This document shows positions 26,691-36,367 of a DNA stretch of 64,000 nt, piece after piece. The translations under genes were made by a program, and so were the position numbers. Position 1 is the first letter of the stretch; each line of letters starts with the position of its first letter. This DNA is from Marinicella pacifica (GTDB lineage Bacteria > Pseudomonadota > Gammaproteobacteria > Xanthomonadales > Marinicellaceae): positions 186,001 to 250,000 of the forward strand of contig NZ_BMEO01000001.1 of NCBI RefSeq assembly GCF_014636635.1, read 5' to 3'. Under the pieces are notes generated by a model. It was not told the DNA's origin. It searched no databases and worked only from the letters and a program-made list of their open reading frames with translations.

Positions 26691-28766
26691 TCACCACTGC
26701 TTATAGTAAGTCACCGCCACACCAACACCTTCTCCGGGTAATCGATAAGCCGTTAAATCGTTACGATTAAAGCCCACATCCAAGTTTAAGTTATTTCGGT
26801 TATAACCTCCGGTGTGATCATAATGGCGTTTATCGAAGACATTATTAATTCGGGCATTAATGCGCTGATTTTGACTCATCTTATAATCTACGGCTAAATT
26901 TAATAAACCATATCCCGGCGTGGTTTTCTCCGCATTGGTCATGGCGACTTTATCTTGTTTGGCGACATTGACCATTTCGGCAGACAACTGCCATGCCTTG
27001 TATTCATAGCTCACTTCTGTGCGGCCATTAAGCGGTGCAATACGGTATAAATTATCATCAATATCACGACGCTGACCGCGCACATAACTGCTGACATGGG
27101 TTAATGACCAGCGATCGGAAAAACGATAACTTAAGGTGACATCTGCACCATACAACTCAGCATCGACATTGGCGTAGCGTAAAGTGCCTGCCGGTGCCGG
27201 CATTAATGTATTGAGCACGCCTTGAATATAATCCTCTATGCGATGGTAAAACAGATGGGGCTGTATTTGAAAATCACCTTGTTGGTAATTAACACCCCAC
27301 TCCAACTGATAAGCAGTTTCCGAATCAAGCTCCAGATTACCTAAATACTGACGGCCATCAGCCAAACCCGCGGTGGCCTCTAAGGGCAACCATAAATACA
27401 ACTCCTGATAACTGGGTGCCCGATTTTTTACCGCCACCCCATAATCCATTTGTAAGCGATCATTGACGGCATGTTTCCAGTTGAAAGCCACATCCATATT
27501 GGTGTCGCTTAATGACCGGTCAGCCGCATTAAAACGATCGCGTAAGCTGCGATGCAAGTTGCCCATATCGTTATTCATCATCGCCACCGAACTACTGACA
27601 TCGGCGGCATCATTTTTATGATGGGTGGCACGAACACCCAGCACCAAACTATGTGCCTGGTTAAGCTTGTATTGCCATTCAGCAAACACACTGTGTCGCT
27701 GTCTTTCGGTGTCATAATTTTTAATCGCAAACCCGGCGTTATTGGGGTTGCTGATATCTGCGGTATGATCGGTGGCATCATAATCATAACCCAGCATCAA
27801 CTCACTTTGTGACATGGTTTTTTGACCAGCCACAGAAAAGGCCGCTTGCGACAGCGTGGTCAAGGATTCCCGATACATGGCCGGCATTTGTTGTCGATAG
27901 CGATAATTATCCATTAAATGATCGGTGTCCTGAAACGAACCGTCAAGTAATAATGACCAGTTATTGGTTAAATTTTGATTGTATTTAAAAGATGTTACAC
28001 CACCTTTGGCATAGGTGATATCCATGGGCAAAGCCGGTGTGCCGGTTTCACCGGTGTCATTGTAGTTACTGGCTATCTCAAAAAAACGGTTTTCGTCTTC
28101 ATATTGATACGCCAGATTATAAAATTGACGGTCGATACCAGAATAATAATTCGTTCCACCGGCAAAATCATAACTATTAGCATCTTCATAGGATACCCCC
28201 AGTTGCCAGCCATGATAACCACTTTTGGCGGCCAAATTTATACCACCTAAAACACCGTCATTAACACTGTTGTAACCCAAATTAAGGTCGCCGTTTAAAC
28301 CGGATTCTTGGGTTGAAATTTTTTTACTGATAACATTAATGCTGCCACCGATGGTTTCCATGCCCTGACTGATCGGGCTGATGCCACGATAGAGAACAAC
28401 GGCATCAACCTGGGAAGCTGGTAAATGACTCATCGGCGCATCCATGGCATTGCTGCAGGATGACAACACTTGATGACCATCGTTGGCGACATTGACCCGA
28501 TCACCGAATAAACCGCGATACTGAGCAATACCGCTTAATGAACCATTGCGGTTAACATTGGCACCGGGCATTTTTTTAAGGACTTCTGACGTATCAGACA
28601 TCACCGACGATTGTTCGGGTAATAATTTGACTGAAGGCACATCTATGGGCATACCGGGCACCACAATATCGTCCAAATGTTGATTATTATTCGTGCTTTG
28701 TTCTGCGGCAAAAGCACCGTGCAATGTCAAACTAAGTAAACTGGTAACCCAATAAATTAATTTCAT
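26691..28766 (-). CDS. TonB-dependent outer-membrane receptor, OprC-like (copper)
   Basis: The product is 691 residues with a signal peptide (MKLIYWVTSLLSLTLHGAFA), a plug domain with the ...GETIGGSINV-type turn (here SQGMETIGGSINVIS), and a beta-barrel ending ...VAVTYYKQW. The plug has SSCSNAMDAP, giving C104 and M108 in a CxxxM pattern. A barrel segment has DHLMD, giving H283 and M285 in an HxM pattern. OprC of Pseudomonas binds copper with a CxxxM-HxM set and nearly the same spacing. Copper uptake is inferred from this match. The gene stands alone, with no periplasmic or inner-membrane copper gene beside it. Confidence 0.85.
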   Translation of the reverse strand: MKLIYWVTSLLSLTLHGAFAAEQSTNNNQHLDDIVVPGMPIDVPSVKLLPEQSSVMSDTSEVLKKMPGANVNRNGSLSGIAQYRGLFGDRVNVANDGHQVLSSCSNAMDAPMSHLPASQVDAVVLYRGISPISQGMETIGGSINVISKKISTQESGLNGDLNLGYNSVNDGVLGGINLAAKSGYHGWQLGVSYEDANSYDFAGGTNYYSGIDRQFYNLAYQYEDENRFFEIASNYNDTGETGTPALPMDITYAKGGVTSFKYNQNLTNNWSLLLDGSFQDTDHLMDNYRYRQQMPAMYRESLTTLSQAAFSVAGQKTMSQSELMLGYDYDATDHTADISNPNNAGFAIKNYDTERQRHSVFAEWQYKLNQAHSLVLGVRATHHKNDAADVSSSVAMMNNDMGNLHRSLRDRFNAADRSLSDTNMDVAFNWKHAVNDRLQMDYGVAVKNRAPSYQELYLWLPLEATAGLADGRQYLGNLELDSETAYQLEWGVNYQQGDFQIQPHLFYHRIEDYIQGVLNTLMPAPAGTLRYANVDAELYGADVTLSYRFSDRWSLTHVSSYVRGQRRDIDDNLYRIAPLNGRTEVSYEYKAWQLSAEMVNVAKQDKVAMTNAEKTTPGYGLLNLAVDYKMSQNQRINARINNVFDKRHYDHTGGYNRNNLNLDVGFNRNDLTAYRLPGEGVGVAVTYYKQW

Positions 28767-28936
28767 ATTACTGCTAAATTTTAGAAGTCGCTATTTTAGA
28801 AACTGAACACATTAAAGTAAAGCACTATAATTCTCGTAGATATTATGAAATCGAGACAAAATCACACTACTTTGACAACTAAGCTGGCAAGCTGTCGATG
28901 TTTCAAAGCTGATTTTTGTTTATCACTAATTTACGC

Positions 28937-28942
28937 TAAAAT
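28937..28942 (+). promoter_or_regulatory. Candidate -10 box of uvrA
   Basis: TAAAAT lies 45 bases before the uvrA ATG, with a weak TTGTTT 15 bases upstream. No LexA-type CTGT-N8-ACAG box is seen between here and the start. Confidence 0.3.
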
Positions 28943-28987
28943 AGAGCCCCTTTTTGACCACCCCCAACGGATACTTATCATCAACCC

Positions 28988-31825
28988 ATGAAATATATTT
29001 CACTGCGCGGCGTCAGAACCCATAATTTAAAAAATATTGACGTTGATTTACCACGCGATCAATTTATTGTCATCACGGGCCTCTCAGGCTCCGGTAAATC
29101 TTCCCTGGCTTTTGACACCATTTATGCTGAAGGTCAGCGTCGCTATGTGGAATCTTTATCCGCCTATGCCCGGCAGTTCTTATCGATAATGGACAAACCG
29201 GATTTAGACCACATCGAGGGTTTATCGCCAGCGATTTCGATTGAACAAAAATCCACTTCCCATAATCCCCGCTCGACGGTGGGCACCATCACCGAAATAT
29301 ATGACTATTTGCGATTGTTGTACGCACGTATCGGAACACCACGTTGTCCGCAACATGCCATTTCATTGGAAGCCCAGGAAGTTTCTCAAATGGTGGACAC
29401 GGTGCTGGCGCTTGATGAAAAACGTAAACTGATGCTGCTGGCACCGGTGGTGCGTAACCGCAAAGGAGAACATTTGTTATTGCTTGAGCAACTGCGTGGC
29501 AGTGGTTTTGTGCGGGTACGGATTGATGGTCGAGTGTATAACATTGATGATTTACCCAAACTCAATCCCAAACAAAAACATGACATCGAAGCCGTGGTTG
29601 ACCGATTCCGAGTCAAAGATGACATGGCCCAGCGGCTGGCTGAATCTTTTGAAACCGCTTTATCGCTTAGTGACGGTCTGGCCAGAGTGGTTTCTTTTGA
29701 TGATGACGCTGATTCCGAACCGGTGGATTTACTGTTCAGCGCCCTGTTCTCCTGCCCGGTGTGTGATTACTCCCTGAGCGAACTGGAACCCCGATTATTT
29801 TCTTTTAACTCGCCCAACGGTGCCTGTCCCGAATGTGACGGTTTGGGGGTGAGTCAGTTTTTTGATCCGCAAAGAATCGTTCAAAACTGGGATTTATCAC
29901 TGGCTCAAGGCGCCATCCGTGGCTGGGACAAACGCCACGGCTGGTATTTTCAAATGCTTAAGGCGCTGGCCAAAGCCTATGACTTTGATGTAAACACACC
30001 GTTAAAAAACTTGTCTGACGAAGTGCAGGAGGTGTTGTTTCATGGCAGTGGCAAAACCCCCATCAGATTCACCTATTACAGCGATAAAGGTGAATACCAA
30101 CGCAGCCACCCCTTTGAAGGCATTGCCAATAACTATAAACGGCGTTATCAGGAAACTGAATCGTCTATGGTGCGCGAAGAACTCAATAAGTATGTCAGTA
30201 AAAAACCCTGCCCGGTGTGTGAAGGACAACGATTGAATGAAAGCGCCCGCCATGTTTATGTGGAAGACACCAATCTACCCACCATTAACGCCCTGTCCAT
30301 TGCCAAAGCCCATGACTATTTTGAACAATTAAAGTTAACCGGTCAAAAAGGCCAGATTGCCGAAAAAATCATCAAGGAAATCAAGGAACGCTTAAGCTTC
30401 TTGGTGAATGTCGGCTTAAATTACCTGACGTTAGACCGCAAAGCCGATTCATTATCCGGTGGCGAAGCCCAACGTATCCGGCTGGCGAGCCAGATTGGTG
30501 CCGGTCTGGTGGGTGTCATGTATGTCCTGGATGAACCCTCCATTGGACTGCACCAACGGGACAATGAAAAATTGTTGAAAACACTGGTTAATTTAAAAAA
30601 TCTGGGCAACACGGTGATTGTGGTTGAACATGATGAAGACGCCATTCGCACCGCTGATCATGTGGTGGATATCGGCCCCGGGGCCGGGGTTCACGGCGGT
30701 GAAATTGTGGCCGAGGGCACACCTGATGACATTTGCAACAATAAAAACTCCATCACCGGACAATATTTAATCGGTGCCAAAAAAATTGACATACCCGCCC
30801 AACGCCGTAAACCGGACAAGAACAAACAGTTTAAACTGATGGGCGCCGGCGGTAATAACCTGAAAAATGTTAACCTCAGCATTCCAGCCGGCTTATTCAC
30901 CTGCATCACCGGTGTCTCCGGTTCCGGTAAATCCACCTTAATCAACGAGACATTCTACAAAATACTGGCCAATAACCTGAACCGGGCTTCTCACCGGCCA
31001 CAGCCCTATGAACACTTTGAGAATATCGAGTTATTCGACAAAGTGGTCGAAATTGACCAAAAACCCATTGGCCGAACACCGCGCTCTAATCCGGCCACTT
31101 ACACCCAGCTATTCGGTCCGATTCGGGATTTATTCGCGGCCACACCGGAGTCAAGAACCCGCGGCTATAAACCCGGTCGCTTTAGTTTTAATGTCAAAGG
31201 CGGTCGCTGTGAAGCCTGCCAGGGTGATGGTGTAATCAAAGTCGAAATGCATTTTCTGCCCGACGTCTATGTCACCTGTGACACCTGCCAGGGAAAACGC
31301 TATAACCGCGAAACACTGGATGTTAAATACAAAGGCAAAAACATCTATGAAGTGTTGTCAATGACGGTGGAAGACGCCGCTGAATTTTTCAGCGCCATAC
31401 CGAAAGTGGCGGACAAACTGCAAACCCTGCTGGATGTGGGTTTAAGTTACATCACCCTGGGACAAAACGCCACCACTCTATCAGGCGGCGAAGCCCAAAG
31501 GGTGAAGCTGGCCAAAGAGCTGTCTAAACGCGACACCGGCCAAACGGTGTATATCTTAGATGAACCGACCACCGGTTTACATTTTGCGGATGTGAAGCAA
31601 TTGCTTAAAGTGCTTCACCGTTTACGTGATAACGGCAACACCATCGTTGTCATTGAGCACAACTTGGATGTGATTAAAACCGCAGACTGGATTGTGGATT
31701 TAGGCCCCGAAGGCGGGCAAGGCGGGGGTGAAATCATAGCCGAGGGCAGCCCTGAAAAAATAGCCAAAGACAAAAGCAGCCATACCGGTCGTTTTCTGGC
31801 ACCCCTGTTAAAAGCGATGAAATAA
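28988..31825 (+). CDS. uvrA: UvrA, nucleotide-excision-repair damage sensor
   Basis: The product is 945 residues, matching UvrA. It has two ABC-type ATPase halves (Walker [13 protein letters not shown] and [12 protein letters not shown]), the signature LSGGEAQR in both halves, and zinc-finger CxxC pairs ([12 protein letters not shown] with [16 protein letters not shown] with [10 protein letters not shown]). It finds bulky DNA lesions and loads UvrB. It converges with the PhoB-like gene with one base between stop codons. Confidence 0.98.
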   Translation: MKYISLRGVRTHNLKNIDVDLPRDQFIVITGLSGSGKSSLAFDTIYAEGQRRYVESLSAYARQFLSIMDKPDLDHIEGLSPAISIEQKSTSHNPRSTVGTITEIYDYLRLLYARIGTPRCPQHAISLEAQEVSQMVDTVLALDEKRKLMLLAPVVRNRKGEHLLLLEQLRGSGFVRVRIDGRVYNIDDLPKLNPKQKHDIEAVVDRFRVKDDMAQRLAESFETALSLSDGLARVVSFDDDADSEPVDLLFSALFSCPVCDYSLSELEPRLFSFNSPNGACPECDGLGVSQFFDPQRIVQNWDLSLAQGAIRGWDKRHGWYFQMLKALAKAYDFDVNTPLKNLSDEVQEVLFHGSGKTPIRFTYYSDKGEYQRSHPFEGIANNYKRRYQETESSMVREELNKYVSKKPCPVCEGQRLNESARHVYVEDTNLPTINALSIAKAHDYFEQLKLTGQKGQIAEKIIKEIKERLSFLVNVGLNYLTLDRKADSLSGGEAQRIRLASQIGAGLVGVMYVLDEPSIGLHQRDNEKLLKTLVNLKNLGNTVIVVEHDEDAIRTADHVVDIGPGAGVHGGEIVAEGTPDDICNNKNSITGQYLIGAKKIDIPAQRRKPDKNKQFKLMGAGGNNLKNVNLSIPAGLFTCITGVSGSGKSTLINETFYKILANNLNRASHRPQPYEHFENIELFDKVVEIDQKPIGRTPRSNPATYTQLFGPIRDLFAATPESRTRGYKPGRFSFNVKGGRCEACQGDGVIKVEMHFLPDVYVTCDTCQGKRYNRETLDVKYKGKNIYEVLSMTVEDAAEFFSAIPKVADKLQTLLDVGLSYITLGQNATTLSGGEAQRVKLAKELSKRDTGQTVYILDEPTTGLHFADVKQLLKVLHRLRDNGNTIVVIEHNLDVIKTADWIVDLGPEGGQGGGEIIAEGSPEKIAKDKSSHTGRFLAPLLKAMK

Positions 31826-31826
31826 G

Positions 31827-32513
31827 CTAATCACGAAACAGTTGATAACCAATGCCGCGTACGGTTTTAATCCAGCGTTCCTTGTTAAATGGTTTAAGCG
31901 CTTTGCGCAGACGCAGAATATGGACATCCACGGTGCGGTCTTCAATTCGCGCATCGTATCCCCAGACATGGTTTAAGATGCGCTCGCGAGAAAGTAATTT
32001 TTCACTGTTTTCAAGCAACAATTTAAGCAATTTGAATTCAGTTAAGCTCATGGTGAGGAGCTGATCATCCACCCAAACCCGATGGGCGTTCACATCCAAT
32101 CGAATACTGTGGTAGCTCAATGACTGATTTTTTTGAAAACCCCGTGCCCGCCGTAAATGGGCCTTGATACGGGCTATCAGTTCTTGCACCGATACCGGTT
32201 TGATTAAATAATCGTCGGCACCGTACTCCAGACCTTTGATTTTATCCCGTTCTTCGGCCCGTGCCGTTAACATGATCAAGGGTAATTCTCTGAGCACTTC
32301 ATCGCGTCGAATGATGGACAATAACTCAAGACCGCTGAAATCAGGCAATCCCCAGTCAATCACCACCAGATCCGGGCGCTGTTGCTGAAGCTGTTGCAAT
32401 GCCATAAAACCGCTGTCCGCTTTAATCACCTGAAAATCGGCCTGGGTTAATGAAAAAGCCATCATTTCACGGATGGCTTCATCATCTTCAACAATCAGAA
32501 TCTGGCTTGACAT
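31827..32513 (-). CDS. phoB: PhoB-like OmpR-family response regulator
   Basis: The product is 228 residues. The receiver domain has the acidic pair in IVEDDE, the phosphoacceptor Asp in VVIDWGLPDFSG, the Thr switch in IMLTARA and the Lys in LIKPVS. The C-terminal winged helix has the EDRTVDVHILRLRKAL recognition region. The WGLP and SVQELIARIKAHLRR patterns favour PhoB, the phosphate-regulon activator. No PhoR kinase is beside it, so the cognate sensor lies elsewhere or differs. Confidence 0.75.
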   Translation of the reverse strand: MSSQILIVEDDEAIREMMAFSLTQADFQVIKADSGFMALQQLQQQRPDLVVIDWGLPDFSGLELLSIIRRDEVLRELPLIMLTARAEERDKIKGLEYGADDYLIKPVSVQELIARIKAHLRRARGFQKNQSLSYHSIRLDVNAHRVWVDDQLLTMSLTEFKLLKLLLENSEKLLSRERILNHVWGYDARIEDRTVDVHILRLRKALKPFNKERWIKTVRGIGYQLFRD

Positions 32514-32587
32514 AAACGTGCAAGGGTCTAAAAAACTGAGATATTAAAGGGATATTGTGACAACCTTATGACAAATAAACCAAAATC

Positions 32588-33334
32588 TTATTCATCCGCC
32601 GGCTTATCGTCAATCACCGGTTGATCTTCACGCTTGTGTAAAATCACAATGGTGTGGCCCTGTACGGCAATACTGCCCTGCGTCTGTAATTCTTTAAGCA
32701 CCCGGCCCGCCATTTCCCGTGAACAACCGACAATCCGCGAGATTTCCTGTCGTGACACTTTAATTTGGGTGCCCTCGGGGTGAGACAGCGCCGAAGGCTC
32801 CTTGCATAAATCCAACAAGGTTCTGGCAATGCGACCGGTGACATCCAAAAAGGCCAGCCGGTGGACTTTGCGAGAGGTTTGCAATAAGCGGTGGGTTAAC
32901 TGGGTGCCGATGGCGTACAAAATATGGCTGGCATCGTCTTTGAGTTCATTCTGAAACAACTGACCCAAACGCATGTATCCAATTTCAGCGACTTCGGTTT
33001 TTTCTTTGGCTTTGACCATCACTTCGCGGCGCTCAGTTTTCATAAACAAGCCCATCTCACCAATAAAGTCGCCTTTGTTAAGGTAAGCCAGAATCAGCTC
33101 TTTTCCCTCGTCATTTTCATAAGAAATGGTGACTGAACCGCTGACAATATAATACAAGGTGTTGGCCAAATCACCGGGACGGATGATGGTGGTTTTGTTA
33201 GGAAATTTACGGCGATGACACATGGATAAAAACCGGTTCATCGATTCCACACTGAGCTCAAAAAAACTGCTGTTCTGAAATCGTTCGCTTAAATACAGTT
33301 CATCGTATTCTGTTTCGTTAAATACATCTGACAT
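32588..33334 (-). CDS. clp: Clp-like Crp/Fnr-family regulator
   Basis: The product is 248 residues from ATG 33334, with AGAGGA upstream; an ATG 18 bp earlier lacks a ribosome site. The effector domain has GDFIGEMGLF and then KTERREVMVKA. In cAMP-type Crp the corresponding 'RS' pair binds the cAMP phosphate; here it is R-E, as in Xanthomonas Clp (TREVILR), which responds to cyclic di-GMP. The HTH region VSRQEISRIVGCSREMAGRV is close to both Clp and Vfr. Response to c-di-GMP is inferred. It is immediately upstream of the PhoB-like gene on the same strand. Confidence 0.82.
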   Translation of the reverse strand: MSDVFNETEYDELYLSERFQNSSFFELSVESMNRFLSMCHRRKFPNKTTIIRPGDLANTLYYIVSGSVTISYENDEGKELILAYLNKGDFIGEMGLFMKTERREVMVKAKEKTEVAEIGYMRLGQLFQNELKDDASHILYAIGTQLTHRLLQTSRKVHRLAFLDVTGRIARTLLDLCKEPSALSHPEGTQIKVSRQEISRIVGCSREMAGRVLKELQTQGSIAVQGHTIVILHKREDQPVIDDKPADE

Positions 33335-33426
33335 GTCAGAATCCTCTGTCATTAGGCAGAAAGGCCATTTCGCTTAATTGCACTAAATAATTTATACATA
33401 CACCAGTTAACATCATAACTTATTTT

Positions 33427-34353
33427 TCAGTTGTTTTGAAACACTGCCTCACATTCAACCAGCAAGTCTTCGCGACAAATATCGCCACCCAGTATCACAT
33501 GGTGTTTTAAACCCGCGGATTTGATACATTGTTTAAGGTCGTCAACATCATCGGTATCGCGCAAATAAAAACGAAACAACCCTTCGGTTAAATCGGTTCG
33601 AATGTCAGCGGCCGATAACAGCACGGCTATGTTACGCATACATTCTTTAAATTGTAAGCGCAGATCATCCTTGTGTCTGGTTTCATGGCCCACCACACTG
33701 GCGGTACCGCTACACATCAGCAAATTCCCAAACTGCATGGCCCGTGAAAAACGTGGTTGTTTCGGCGAATAATGCAACGGGTATTCCCAGGCCGAAACCT
33801 GACGGATGTTTTCAATTACTGTGCCGGGTGTTTTTGAAAAAATAAATACATAACAAGATTGTTGATTATGGGTGCCGATGGCGGTGGCCGCGGGATTGGG
33901 GCGGCCCAACTGATTGTGCCGGTCCAGCAAGGCATGCCGGGCCACACAGAAACGCTGGTAATTTTCCATACCCGCCTTGTTGTCATTGATGGCCGGAAAA
34001 TAATTCCAAACCCGAATTAAATGCCCGTAACCGGTATTGCTGCCGGTTTGAAAAGCATCATCATAAACCGAACTGACCACATCACTTAAATCAGATGATT
34101 GGCTGTCATAAATCAGCACCAGAAACTGATCGCTTTGAATCAGTCGGCGGTTTTTTTGTTTTTCATAAGTTGCCGGCGCCTGTAGTTGCCATATTTCCCG
34201 GTAACCGGGTGACTGCGACAGCACCTCAAAAGGTAGAATAACGGTGGTGTCATCTTTTTCCGCTTGATTCATATAACTAAATTGAACCAAAGGATAATCA
34301 GATAACGTTGTACTGACCCTTAGTTGTTGTGTCTGGGAATCGCTTTTATTCAT
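33427..34353 (-). CDS. XanB2/FkbO-type chorismatase
   Basis: The product is 308 residues. The C-terminal half reads RQVSAWEYPLHYSPKQPRFS, MCSGTASVVGHETRH and a later RNIAVLLSAAD, which follow the chorismatase signature of FkbO, Hyg5 and Xanthomonas XanB2 with an RidA-like fold. In Xanthomonas, XanB2 makes 3- and 4-hydroxybenzoate from chorismate for pigment and ubiquinone. That role is inferred here. It lies 92 bp upstream of the Clp-like gene, and the two may be cotranscribed. Confidence 0.78.
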   Translation of the reverse strand: MNKSDSQTQQLRVSTTLSDYPLVQFSYMNQAEKDDTTVILPFEVLSQSPGYREIWQLQAPATYEKQKNRRLIQSDQFLVLIYDSQSSDLSDVVSSVYDDAFQTGSNTGYGHLIRVWNYFPAINDNKAGMENYQRFCVARHALLDRHNQLGRPNPAATAIGTHNQQSCYVFIFSKTPGTVIENIRQVSAWEYPLHYSPKQPRFSRAMQFGNLLMCSGTASVVGHETRHKDDLRLQFKECMRNIAVLLSAADIRTDLTEGLFRFYLRDTDDVDDLKQCIKSAGLKHHVILGGDICREDLLVECEAVFQNN

Positions 34354-34479
34354 GCATTAGGCTGTTTGGTGGGGTGTTGACCATCAACACCGACAATTGA
34401 GCAATCGCCTATTATGATAAAATCCGAACATGATAACAAGACTGATTCTGTTAAAAGGCATCCTTTACCAATGCCAAAC

Positions 34480-34515
34480 TGCAGAGACATTAAATGGCGG
34501 CTTAATCTCTGTGCA
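34480..34515 (+). promoter_or_regulatory. Leader hairpin upstream of cysS
   Basis: A 14-base stem TGCAGAGACATTAA / TTAATCTCTGTGCA closes on an eight-base loop with two internal mismatches. Upstream GGCAT (34457) can pair with either of two downstream ATGCC copies (34471 and 34516), and AGGC followed by six T residues (34541-34550) ends near the start codon. This could be an attenuator-like leader, but no function is proven. Confidence 0.4.
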
Positions 34516-34562
34516 ATGCCTGAAACGATGATTTACAATAAGGCTTTTTTACACAAAATTTC

Positions 34563-35945
34563 ATGGTCCTGCAGTTTCAAAACACCTTAACCGGTCACAA
34601 AGAACCTTTTGAGCCCCTTGATGCCAACCGCATAACGGTTTATCTCTGCGGCCCCACGGTTTATAACTATGCCCACATTGGCAATGCCCGTCCGGCGGTG
34701 GTGTTTGATGTGTTAATACGGCTGTTGCGACATCAGTATAAAAAAGTTATTTTCGCCCGTAACATCACCGATGTGGACGATAAAATAAACAAACAATCTC
34801 AACAAAGCGGAGAATCGATTCAAGCCATTTCAAGCAGATACGCGCAAGCCTATAATCAAGATCTGGCCGCTTTGAATGTTTTGCCACCGGATATTGAACC
34901 CCATGCCACTGAGCACATCGCTGAAATGATTGTGATGATTCAAACCCTGATTGACAAGGGTAACGCCTACGAACAGGCAGGTCATGTGTTGTTTGATGTC
35001 ACCACTTATCCTGAATACGGCCGTTTGTCCAAACGTGATCCCGATGACATGCTTGCAGGCGCCCGCGTGGATGTGGCGGATTACAAGAAAAACCCCGGTG
35101 ATTTTGTACTGTGGAAACCTTCTTCAGATGATTTACCCGGCTGGGACAGTCCCTGGGGGCGCGGTCGGCCCGGCTGGCACATTGAATGTTCGGCAATGGC
35201 GGCCAAACATTTAGGACAAGTGATTGATATCCATTGCGGTGGTCGGGATCTCATTTTTCCGCACCATGAAAATGAAATCGCGCAAAGTTGTTGTGCCAAT
35301 GATGAACCTTTGTTTGCCCGATACTGGTTACACAATGGTTTCATCACCATGAGTGACCAGAAAATGTCCAAATCACTCGGCAACATTGCACTGATCCGGG
35401 ATGTGCTTAAGGAACACAAAGGTGAGGTGGTGCGCTGGGTTTTACTCAATGCCCATTACCGCCAATCGGTGAACTGGTCTGAAAAAAGTGTGGCGCAGGC
35501 ACGTAAAACCTTAGACAGGCTGTATCGAATATTGATCGATACCGATGCAATCAAAGCGGCAAAATGCCCGCCGGATGCTGAGCTGGTGGCTGCTTTAAAT
35601 GACGATTTAAATACACCGCAAGCTTTTGCCCGACTGATTGCACTGGCCAAAGACCTGCAAAAAACCACGGATCCTCAACAACTGGCACAGCGCAAAGGCC
35701 GGTTACTGGCTTCGGCTGATTTATTGGGTCTGTTACAAACCGATCCGCAGCAATGGTTTGATGACCGACAATCTGTTGATGATGACTTAAAATCAACCGT
35801 CGAACAGTTGATTCAGGAACGAGAAACCGCCCGGAAAAACAAAGATTGGACACGTTCTGATGACATTCGGGCAGAATTGGATACAATGGGCGTGGTAATA
35901 GAAGATTCAGCTGACGGCACCCGTTGGCACCTAAAGAACAATTGA
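34563..35945 (+). CDS. cysS: Cysteinyl-tRNA synthetase
   Basis: The product is 460 residues. Class I signatures are present: AHIGNARP (HIGH motif at 38-41) and KMSKSLGN (KMSKS), with zinc ligands in YLCGPTVYN and WHIECSAMA and the HHENEIAQS segment. It attaches cysteine to tRNA-Cys. It is the first gene of a short run with sufE, whose start lies nine bases after its stop. Confidence 0.97.
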   Translation: MVLQFQNTLTGHKEPFEPLDANRITVYLCGPTVYNYAHIGNARPAVVFDVLIRLLRHQYKKVIFARNITDVDDKINKQSQQSGESIQAISSRYAQAYNQDLAALNVLPPDIEPHATEHIAEMIVMIQTLIDKGNAYEQAGHVLFDVTTYPEYGRLSKRDPDDMLAGARVDVADYKKNPGDFVLWKPSSDDLPGWDSPWGRGRPGWHIECSAMAAKHLGQVIDIHCGGRDLIFPHHENEIAQSCCANDEPLFARYWLHNGFITMSDQKMSKSLGNIALIRDVLKEHKGEVVRWVLLNAHYRQSVNWSEKSVAQARKTLDRLYRILIDTDAIKAAKCPPDAELVAALNDDLNTPQAFARLIALAKDLQKTTDPQQLAQRKGRLLASADLLGLLQTDPQQWFDDRQSVDDDLKSTVEQLIQERETARKNKDWTRSDDIRAELDTMGVVIEDSADGTRWHLKNN

Positions 35946-35953
35946 GATTACAT

Positions 35954-36367
35954 ATGACAGAAATGGACAACCAGGAAGAAATCATTGAAACGTTTGATTT
36001 ATTCGATGATTGGCTACAAAAATATCAGTACATCATTGATCTGGGCAAAGAGTTGCCGGAACTGGATAAAAAGTATAAAGTGGACAAGAACTTATTGGCC
36101 GGCTGTCAATCGCAAGTGTGGCTGATTCATGAGTACAAAGACGGCTTGTTGCATTTCTACGCCAATTCTGATGCCGCCATTGTGTCAGGTCTGATTGCCC
36201 TGGTGATGACCATTTATTCTGGTCAGACACCCCAATATATTGTTGAGACCGAACCTGACTTTATTGAACTGATCGGCCTGTCGTCGCACCTGTCACAAAC
36301 CCGCAGCAATGGTCTCAATGCGATGATTGAAAAAATACAATCCATAGCCCAAGTTCACTTAGACTGA
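35954..36367 (+). CDS. sufE: SufE-family sulfur-transfer protein
   Basis: The product is 137 residues from ATG 35954, nine bases after cysS. A longer frame from 35924 starts inside cysS and was not used. It has the SufE/CsdE core with the acceptor cysteine in AGCQSQVWL. SufE takes persulfide sulfur from SufS for Fe-S cluster assembly. No other suf gene is nearby. Its 3' end overlaps the convergent kinase gene by nine bases. Confidence 0.92.
   Translation: MTEMDNQEEIIETFDLFDDWLQKYQYIIDLGKELPELDKKYKVDKNLLAGCQSQVWLIHEYKDGLLHFYANSDAAIVSGLIALVMTIYSGQTPQYIVETEPDFIELIGLSSHLSQTRSNGLNAMIEKIQSIAQVHLD

Noticed and set aside
28767-28987. Cobalamin riboswitch or Zur box upstream of the TonB receptor
   Set aside because: I found no B12-box-like sequence and no clear Zur palindrome in this gap.
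28767-28987. LexA (SOS) box for uvrA
   Set aside because: No CTGT-N8-ACAG palindrome is present near the start.
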